Position numbers and translations under genes: made by a program | Shown: piece by piece, positions 6,869 through 12,326 of the stretch | Layout of the letters: every line of letters starts with the position of its first letter | Position numbering within the stretch: the stretch's first letter is position 1 | DNA from: Firmicutes bacterium UBA2598 | Lineage (GTDB): Bacteria; Bacillota; PH28-bin88 | Assembly (NCBI GenBank): GCA_002339345.1 | Contig: DDKM01000077.1 | Location: forward strand, 2,272 to 14,597 | Length of the DNA stretch: 12,326 nucleotides | Direction: 5' to 3' | The notes under the pieces: model-generated | The model's input: only the letters and a program-made list of their open reading frames with translations | Databases searched by the model: none | Told to the model about the DNA's origin: nothing

Positions 6869-7408
6869 ATGTGCCAAGCAGTCGATAAACCGGGTTTTAC
6901 CCTCTGGTTCACCGGCCTGTCCGGTGCAGGCAAATCCACCATTTCCGGCATAGTGGCAGAAAGCCTGCGATCCCGTGGACACCGGGTGGAAATCCTGGAT
7001 GGGGACGAAGTGAGAGAAAACCTGAGCAAGGGCCTGGGCTTCAGCAAGGAAGACCGGGATACCAATATCAAACGGATTGGCTATGTGGCCAAATTGCTGG
7101 CCCGTAACGGAGTAATTGCCATCACCGCGGCCATCTCCCCCTACAGGGAAACCAGGGACCTGGTCCGCAGCCAGCACCAAAGGTTCGTGGAAATATTTGT
7201 CCATTGCCCCCTGGAAGTATGCATCCAGCGAGATGTGAAGGGCCTGTACCGGAAAGCCCTGGCCGGCCAGATCCCCCAGTTTACCGGGGTGTCCGACCCC
7301 TATGAGGAGCCGCTGAACCCGGAAGTTGTGGTGAACACCCACCTGGAAAGCCCGGCGGAAAGCGCTGCGAAAATCCTTAACTGGCTGACCCAACACCACT
7401 ATATATAG
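6869..7408 (+). CDS. cysC: Adenylylsulfate kinase (APS kinase)
   Basis: This enzyme phosphorylates APS with ATP to give PAPS in the cytoplasm. It has 179 residues, a normal length for a stand-alone CysC. It contains Walker A GLSGAGKST at 16-24 and DGDEVR at 44-49, then the GFSKEDRDTNIKRIGYVAKLL helix at about 57-77. The family AISPYRETRD segment with its conserved Ser follows, then KGLYRKA and the DPYEEPLNPEVVVNT region that closes over APS. ATG 6869 is preceded by GGGAGG with 8 bases of spacing and begins 1 base after the permease stop, so coupling is likely. The adjacent aprA/aprB-like genes use APS directly, so this kinase sits at a branch point. No PAPS reductase is visible in the window. 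PAPS might be reduced by an enzyme encoded elsewhere or used by sulfotransferases. Confidence 0.96.
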   Translation: MCQAVDKPGFTLWFTGLSGAGKSTISGIVAESLRSRGHRVEILDGDEVRENLSKGLGFSKEDRDTNIKRIGYVAKLLARNGVIAITAAISPYRETRDLVRSQHQRFVEIFVHCPLEVCIQRDVKGLYRKALAGQIPQFTGVSDPYEEPLNPEVVVNTHLESPAESAAKILNWLTQHHYI

Positions 7409-7449
7409 CCCCCTTGGACAGAATCCATCCCATAGGGAGGGAAGCAGCC

Positions 7450-9114
7450 TTGACCTCATGGCGTATCGAGGAAATAGACACGGATATTGCTATCGTGGGC
7501 GGAGGAACCGCCGGGTGCATGGCGGCCATCGCCGCTAACCGGCTCCGCCATGATTGCCGCACGGTCATCATCGAAAAGGCCCACATCCAGCGCAGCGGCT
7601 GCCTGGCTGCCGGGGTAAATGCCATCAACGCCTATCTGAACCCGGGGGAAACGGTCAATTCCTTTGTGGAGTTCGTCCGGCGGGAAGCCCACGGTGTCAT
7701 GCGGGAAGATCTGGTAGCAGCCATGGCTGCCAGGTTAAACCGGATGACAGACAACCTGGCCCATTGGGGAGTACCCATCCCCAGGCATGCCAACGGGCAC
7801 TACTTGCCAAGGGGAAAGCGGAGCATCGAAATTTACGGTGAACGGATTAAACCAATAATGGCTGCCCGGGCTCAAAGCACAGGAGCGCTGGTCCTCAACA
7901 AAACGGTGGCGGTGGATTATATCGTGGACGACCAGCGGGTGTGCGGGGTTTATGCCTTCAGCCTGAAGGAACCGGTCTTTTATGTGATTAAAGCATCTAC
8001 TGTAATCTGTACCACCGGCGGGGCTTCCGGGTTGTACCGTCCCAATAACCCCGGTTCGGCTCGGGGCAGGATGTGGTACCCACCGTCCAACGCCGGGGCC
8101 GGTTACGCCATGGGGCTACGGGCAGGCGCCGAAATGACCGGCCTGGAAATGCGATTTATTGCCCTGCGGGTCAAGGATACCATCGCCCCTACCGGATCTG
8201 TTGCCCAAGGTGTGCGGGTGTCCCAGGTGAACGCCCTGGGACAGTCCTATATCCCTAAAGGTTCCCATGCTACCACGGCAGAAAGGTTAGCCGCCACCCT
8301 GGCGGAGGAGTGGCAGGGGCGGGGGCCCTGTTACCTGGATACCACCGGGTTGACCGCCGGCCAGGCACAGCAGCTCCAGGAGGCATATTTGGATATGTGC
8401 CCTTCAATGGTACTGTGGTGGGCAGACCGGCCCATAGCCCCCCAAGAAGCCATGTTCGAGATTTGTGGGACGGAACCCTACGTGGTTGGAGGGCACGCCC
8501 AAGCCGGCTACTGGGTTGATACCGGCCGCGCTACCACCGTGGTCGGACTGCTGGCTGCGGGCGACGTGGCTGGCGGGGCACCCAAAAAGTATGTAAGCGG
8601 CGCCATGGCCGAGGGAGAAATTGCGGCAGAAACCGCTGTCGGTTTCCTGGACCAGCTTCCACCTCCCAGGGTCAGCCCGGACCATATTCAGCAAAAGCTG
8701 AAGCAGATTACCGCCCCCCTTTACCGGGAAAAGGGCATTGGGCCGGATCTTTTGACCGAAAAGCTGCAAAAGGTGATGGACGAATATGCCGGTGGAATCA
8801 GTCAGGGCTACCGCCTTGCCGGTCCCCGGCTGGAAAGGGCCCGCCAGATGCTCGCGGAAATAAAGGAAAACACGGAGAATATGGTCGCTGTGGACCTGTA
8901 TCAGCTGATGGCGGCCCGGGAAACCATGGATCGGATCCTGGTTGCCGCCGCGCTGGTTGAACATCTTTTATACCGGCGGGAATCCCGCTGGCCGGCCTAC
9001 CAGTACAGGCTGGATTTTCCAGCCAAGGATGACCGGCGCTGGCAGGTTTTTGTCAATTCCACATACAATCCGAATACCGGCGCTTTCCGGTTGCAGGAGC
9101 GACCGGTGCGATAG
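7450..9114 (+). CDS. aprA: AprA-like adenylylsulfate reductase flavoprotein subunit (short form)
   Basis: This is an FAD-containing subunit expected to reduce APS to sulfite and AMP. The Rossmann motif GGGTAG lies at 17-22. Similarity to AprA is clear throughout: GVNAINAYL near 57-65, RMWYPPSNAGAGYAMGL, the catalytic-type segment EMRFIALRVKDTIAPTG with two arginines, EPYVVGGHAQAGYW with the active-site-type His349, and the C-terminal block ending RESRWPAYQYRLDF...WQVFVNSTYNP. At 554 residues it is clearly shorter than classic dissimilatory AprA (about 640-660), so several surface insertions are missing. The TTG at 7450 is chosen because GGGAGG sits 9 bases upstream. The alternative TTG at 7414 has no binding site. 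Succinate dehydrogenase / fumarate reductase flavoproteins are the wider superfamily and automated names may say that, but the Apr-specific blocks and the sat/cysC neighbours favour APS reductase. Electron donor is unknown. Confidence 0.87.
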   Translation: MTSWRIEEIDTDIAIVGGGTAGCMAAIAANRLRHDCRTVIIEKAHIQRSGCLAAGVNAINAYLNPGETVNSFVEFVRREAHGVMREDLVAAMAARLNRMTDNLAHWGVPIPRHANGHYLPRGKRSIEIYGERIKPIMAARAQSTGALVLNKTVAVDYIVDDQRVCGVYAFSLKEPVFYVIKASTVICTTGGASGLYRPNNPGSARGRMWYPPSNAGAGYAMGLRAGAEMTGLEMRFIALRVKDTIAPTGSVAQGVRVSQVNALGQSYIPKGSHATTAERLAATLAEEWQGRGPCYLDTTGLTAGQAQQLQEAYLDMCPSMVLWWADRPIAPQEAMFEICGTEPYVVGGHAQAGYWVDTGRATTVVGLLAAGDVAGGAPKKYVSGAMAEGEIAAETAVGFLDQLPPPRVSPDHIQQKLKQITAPLYREKGIGPDLLTEKLQKVMDEYAGGISQGYRLAGPRLERARQMLAEIKENTENMVAVDLYQLMAARETMDRILVAAALVEHLLYRRESRWPAYQYRLDFPAKDDRRWQVFVNSTYNPNTGAFRLQERPVR

Positions 9115-9129
9115 GGAGGTGCTGACTTC

Positions 9130-9504
9130 GTGAGCATTGTATGGGATCCCCGAGTATGTACCGGCTGCCCCCATACCCCGGAACCGCCCTGTGCGCGGGT
9201 ATGCCCGTGCAACCTGCTGTACCGCGGGCACGACGGTAAACTGGCCTGCCGGGACAAGACGGGATGCTGGGATTGTGCCGCTTGTGTCAAGGCTTGTCCC
9301 AATGAAGCCCTGTATTTGTCCCTGCCACCGGTCATCGGCGGTAACGGCGCCCGCCTGTATGGTCGTGCCTACCGGGATCATACCGCCTGGCGGATTCAGC
9401 TTTCCGGTGGTAAGGTTATCGAGATCAAACGCCCTGCATTAAATAAAATTGTTCAAAGTACCTGTGGGGTGGAAAGTTCAAGTAACAGCCCGAAGACGGA
9501 ATAG
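9130..9504 (+). CDS. aprB: AprB-like adenylylsulfate reductase iron-sulfur subunit (short form)
   Basis: This 124-residue protein is the expected electron-transfer partner of the AprA-like flavoprotein. It has two four-cysteine sets for two [4Fe-4S] clusters: C10-x2-C13-x7-C21-x3-C25-P and C46-x2-C49-x2-C52-x3-C56-P. The Trp within GCWDC (W47) matches a Trp next to the cluster in Archaeoglobus AprB that is implicated in electron transfer to FAD. The later AWRIQLSGGKVIEIKRP block aligns with the AprB beta region. The usual C-terminal extension that wraps around AprA is largely missing, so the protein is about 25 residues shorter than the Archaeoglobus subunit. Extra cysteines occur at 27, 40 and near 112. 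The start is GTG 9130, with GGGAGG upstream. The order here is A then B, opposite to classic aprBA. It ends 15 bases from the convergent hutH stop. Confidence 0.88.
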   Translation: MSIVWDPRVCTGCPHTPEPPCARVCPCNLLYRGHDGKLACRDKTGCWDCAACVKACPNEALYLSLPPVIGGNGARLYGRAYRDHTAWRIQLSGGKVIEIKRPALNKIVQSTCGVESSSNSPKTE

Positions 9505-9519
9505 ACAGGCATCTCACCA

Positions 9520-11052
9520 CTAAACCGCCAGTCCCACCTTTTCCTCTACCCACTGCACTAGTTTGCCTGAAATTATTAGACTGGCAGCTTGGCGAATATC
9601 GGGATACAGTTCCCTGTCCTGGTCCAGGTGGGGTACCAATGCGCGGATGGCCTGGTAGGCTGCCCCTGTACCTCGACCTTTGGCGCTCCCGGGGGCGAAC
9701 TCCAGTGCCTGGGCCGCCGCCAGCAGTTCAATGGCCAGCACATTGGCCACATTGCCGATGACCTGGCGCAGCTTGCGGGCGCTGGTAGCCCCCATGCTCA
9801 CATGATCCTCCTGGTTGGCGGAGGAGGGAATGGAATCCACGCACGCCGGATGGGAAAGCACCTTGTTTTCGCTGACCAGGGAGGCGGCGGTATACTGGGC
9901 AATCATAAAGCCGGAATTGAGTCCCCCCTCCTTGACCAGGAAAGCGGGTAACCCATTCAAGGCCGGGTTGATCAGCCGTTCGATGCGCCGCTCGGAAATG
10001 GAGGCGATCTCCGCCATGGCCATACACAAGAAATCCATGGCCAGGGCCAATGGTTGGCCATGGAAGTTGCCACCGGACAGAACCCGCTCTTCTTCCGCAA
10101 ATACCAGGGGATTATCGGTGGCAGCGTTAATCTCGATGCCCATTACCCGGGAGGTATAGTTAAAGGCGTCCTTGGCAGCCCCGTGTACCTGGGGCATACA
10201 CCGCAGGCTATAGGCATCCTGGACACGGGAGGGTTCACGGCGCAGGTAGTCGCTACCGTCCACCAGCAGGCTCAAGTTTTGGGCTGTACAGGCCTGGCCG
10301 GGGTGGGGGCGTACCCGGCTGATGGCCGGGTCGAAGGCATCGGTTAGTCCACCCAGAGCCTCCAGGCTCATAGCTCCAACGATGTCAGCCACCTTTAAGA
10401 GGTTGCGGCAGTCCTCCACCGCTAAAGCGCCGATGGCCGCCATCACCTGCGTGCCGTTGATCAGGGCCAATCCTTCCTTCTCCTTCAGTTCCAGTGGCTG
10501 CAGCCCCGCCTGAGCCAGTGCCTCTTCCCCCGTCAGCATACAGCCGTTGAAAAGGGCTTCCCCCCTGCCCATGAGCACCAGCGCCAGGTGGGACAGGGGA
10601 GCCAGATCACCACTGGCCCCCAGGGACCCCTGGGCGGGAATCACCGGATGCACACCCCTGTTCAACATCTCACACAGGGTCTGGATAACCACCGGGCGTA
10701 CCCCCGAGTGGCCTTTGGCCAGGGCATTTGCCCTTAGCAGCATCACCGCCCGCACAACGTCCTCTCCAAAGGGTTGGCCCACCGCCGCTGCATGGCTGGT
10801 TACCAGGTTGCGCTGCAGTTCCACCGCCTGGTCCCGGGAAATGACCACATGACTGAAATTGCCAAAACCGGTGGTGATGCCGTACACCACCCGGGATTGT
10901 TCCACCATTCGTTCCACCAGATCCCTGGCCCGCTGCACCCTTTCCAGGGCTGCTGCCGCCAGGGTTACCGGCTGGCGGTGACGGGACACCCGGACCACGC
11001 AGCCGATGGTCAGGGAATCGCCATCCAGCACCAGTACCTGGTTTTTATCCAT
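9520..11052 (-). CDS. hutH: Histidine ammonia-lyase
   Basis: This enzyme deaminates L-histidine to trans-urocanate and ammonia, the first step of histidine degradation, in the cytoplasm. It has 510 residues, the normal family size. Diagnostic features are YGITTGFG at 57-64 with the catalytic-type Tyr57, and GSLGASGDLAPLSH at about 142-155, in which Ala146-Ser147-Gly148 self-cyclise into the MIO electrophile. Other conserved blocks include GTQVMAA, VQDAYSLRCMPQVHGA and FHGQPLA. ATG 11052 has GGAGG seven bases upstream and overlaps the hutI stop by 8 bases, so the two genes are co-transcribed and probably translationally coupled. It ends convergently with the sulfur operon, separated by 15 bases, and I see no terminator hairpin in that gap. 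Confidence 0.97.
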   Translation of the reverse strand: MDKNQVLVLDGDSLTIGCVVRVSRHRQPVTLAAAALERVQRARDLVERMVEQSRVVYGITTGFGNFSHVVISRDQAVELQRNLVTSHAAAVGQPFGEDVVRAVMLLRANALAKGHSGVRPVVIQTLCEMLNRGVHPVIPAQGSLGASGDLAPLSHLALVLMGRGEALFNGCMLTGEEALAQAGLQPLELKEKEGLALINGTQVMAAIGALAVEDCRNLLKVADIVGAMSLEALGGLTDAFDPAISRVRPHPGQACTAQNLSLLVDGSDYLRREPSRVQDAYSLRCMPQVHGAAKDAFNYTSRVMGIEINAATDNPLVFAEEERVLSGGNFHGQPLALAMDFLCMAMAEIASISERRIERLINPALNGLPAFLVKEGGLNSGFMIAQYTAASLVSENKVLSHPACVDSIPSSANQEDHVSMGATSARKLRQVIGNVANVLAIELLAAAQALEFAPGSAKGRGTGAAYQAIRALVPHLDQDRELYPDIRQAASLIISGKLVQWVEEKVGLAV

Positions 11053-12326
11053 ACAAGATCCTCCCCTCCGCCACCACCACCCGGCCCCCTTTAATCACCG
11101 TGTCAACACGGTTGACGCCGAAGTGATACAGGAAATACTCGTAATTGGGAGCATTCAAAATAATCAGATCCGCCTTTTTGCCCACCTGGATGCTGCCCAC
11201 CTGATCCGCCATCCCGATGGCGCGGGCGGCGTTGATGGTAGCGGCGGTGATGGTTTCCTCGGGGGTCATGCCCATGCCCAGACAGGCCAGGGTCATGATG
11301 AACTGCATATTGCCCGTTGGGCAGGAACCCGGGTTAAAATCGGTAGCCAGAGCTACCGACACACCCAAATCCATCATCCGCCGGGCATCGGCATAACGCC
11401 CCACCCGCAGGGAAAAGAGGGTGCCGGGCAGCAGTACCGCCACCACCCCCCGGGCTGCCATCTGCCGCAGGCCCTCCTCCGAGGCATACAGCAGGTGGTC
11501 GGCGGAAACAGCCCCTAACTCGGCCGCCAGTTCCGCCCCTCCCAGGGGGGATAGTTCATCGGCATGGATTTTGGGTTGCAGCCCCATCTGTTTGCCCGCC
11601 AGGAGGATGCGGCGGGACTGGTCTACGGTAAATACCCCGTCCTCGCAAAAAACATCACCATACCGGGCTAGCCCTTCCCTGGCTACCGCCGGTAGCATTT
11701 CCCTACACACCAGGTCCACATAACCCTCCCGATCCCCTTGATATTCGGGCGGGAAGGCGTGGGCACCCATAAAGGTGGGAACCAAGTCCACCGGGTGGAT
11801 GGTGTCTAGCTCCCGGATCACCCTTAGTTGCTTCAACTCATCGGCCACGGTGAGGCCATAGCCGCTTTTGACCTCGGCGGTGGTGGTGCCGTGCAACAAC
11901 ATGGTATCCAGGTTGGCCCTGGCCGCCGCCAGCAACTCCTCCCGGCTGGCCTGCCGGGTGTGACGTACTGTGGATAAAATGCCTCCTCCCCGGGCCAGGA
12001 TTTCGAGGTAAGGAACCTCCCGGAGTTTCAGACCCAGTTCTCCTTCCCGACTGCCGGCATAGACCAGATGGGTATGGGGATCCACCAGACCGGGCAGCAC
12101 ACACCGACCGGCGGCATCCACCACCCGGGTGTGCTCCCCCACTGCCACTTCCCGGTCCAGGTCGGCATCGGGTCCAACCCAAACGATACCTTCACCACTT
12201 ACCGCCACCGCCGCCTGGTCAATTACCCCCAAAGCCCCCATGGTCTGGCCGGTGCGCGGCGCCGGCCCCCGGTCCTGTACGGGGTAATCCTTACCCTCCG
12301 GTTTTTCCAGCCGATCCCTTACACAG
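11045..12326 (-). CDS. hutI: Imidazolonepropionase (5' end off window)
   Basis: This metal-dependent amidohydrolase converts 4-imidazolone-5-propionate to N-formimino-L-glutamate, the third step of the hut pathway. Numbering from the internal Met at 12241, it shows the metal-binding DPHTHLVYAGSRE at about 54-66, GILSTVRHTR, GTTTAEVKSGYGL at about 118-130, KIHADE at about 224-229, GAVSADHL at about 243-250 and ATDFNPGSCPTGN at about 299-311. The Met at 12241 is not the true start. The frame stays open to the right edge, and the upstream residues GPAPRTGQT match the conserved N-terminal GPRxGxxM region of HutI. The start codon therefore lies beyond the window, probably by a short distance. It overlaps hutH by 8 bases. 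Further hut genes such as hutU may lie upstream. Confidence 0.96.
   Translation of the reverse strand, partial: CVRDRLEKPEGKDYPVQDRGPAPRTGQTMGALGVIDQAAVAVSGEGIVWVGPDADLDREVAVGEHTRVVDAAGRCVLPGLVDPHTHLVYAGSREGELGLKLREVPYLEILARGGGILSTVRHTRQASREELLAAARANLDTMLLHGTTTAEVKSGYGLTVADELKQLRVIRELDTIHPVDLVPTFMGAHAFPPEYQGDREGYVDLVCREMLPAVAREGLARYGDVFCEDGVFTVDQSRRILLAGKQMGLQPKIHADELSPLGGAELAAELGAVSADHLLYASEEGLRQMAARGVVAVLLPGTLFSLRVGRYADARRMMDLGVSVALATDFNPGSCPTGNMQFIMTLACLGMGMTPEETITAATINAARAIGMADQVGSIQVGKKADLIILNAPNYEYFLYHFGVNRVDTVIKGGRVVVAEGRILYG

Noticed and set aside
7414..7449. AprA-like protein starting at TTG 7414
   Set aside because: It lacks a ribosome binding site and begins just after the cysC stop. 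TTG 7450 has GGGAGG at 9 bases.
6779..7459. Minus-strand open frame of 226 codons opposite cysC
   Set aside because: It is fully antisense to a clear APS kinase gene and shows no recognisable domain, so it is a shadow of the high-GC coding frame.
7450..9114. Fumarate reductase, succinate dehydrogenase or L-aspartate oxidase
   Set aside because: The superfamily fold is shared, but the WYPPSNAG, RFIALRVKD, EPYVVGGH and C-terminal RESRWPAYQYR blocks fit AprA, and the neighbours are sat, cysC and an AprB-like ferredoxin.
9505..9519. Bidirectional terminator between aprB and hutH
   Set aside because: The gap is only 15 bases and no inverted repeat or T-run is visible in it or immediately around it.

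Overview
The window looks like chromosome from an endospore-forming Bacillota, most likely a clostridial lineage such as the Desulfotomaculum / Moorella / Pelotomaculum group. That placement is inference. It rests on a spore-germinant receptor operon, strong GGAGG-type ribosome binding sites before nearly every gene, moderately high GC, GTG and TTG starts, and an APS-reductase-type sulfur operon. No rRNA, tRNA, insertion sequence or CRISPR array was seen. Coding density is high and gene order looks chromosomal.

There are three blocks. (1) Minus strand, 1-4218: a germinant receptor operon in the order gerA, gerB, gerC, then a small two-helix membrane protein that resembles a receptor D subunit and runs off the left edge. 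The first three genes overlap by a few bases. A sigma-G-like promoter lies just upstream of gerA. (2) Plus strand, 4306-9504: a sulfate uptake and activation operon. It runs from a perfect-consensus sigma-A promoter through a 62-aa DUF2292/YezD-like protein, an intrinsic terminator embedded in a conserved-looking leader (4618-4674), sat (ATP sulfurylase), a PiT-family CysP-like sulfate permease, cysC (APS kinase), an AprA-like APS reductase flavoprotein and an AprB-like two-cluster ferredoxin subunit. (3) Minus strand, 9520-12326: histidine degradation, with hutI (5' end beyond the right edge) overlapping hutH.

The sulfur operon forms a coherent path: sulfate enters through the permease, Sat makes APS, and APS is either phosphorylated by CysC or reduced to sulfite and AMP by the AprA/AprB pair. 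No CysH-type PAPS reductase, no sulfite reductase and no QmoABC electron-transfer complex is present in the window. The Apr proteins are shorter than classic dissimilatory ones and the gene order is A-B instead of the usual B-A. I infer an assimilatory use of a dissimilatory-type reductase.

The most interesting regulatory feature is the strong terminator between the DUF2292 gene and sat. Only about 30 bases separate it from the sat start codon, too few for another promoter, so the sulfur operon must be transcribed by conditional readthrough. The terminator contains a GACCGGCAAC...GGTGCC segment reminiscent of part of the S-box (SAM-I) riboswitch, but it lacks the complete S-box architecture. 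It is my best candidate for an undescribed sulfur-responsive RNA attenuator.
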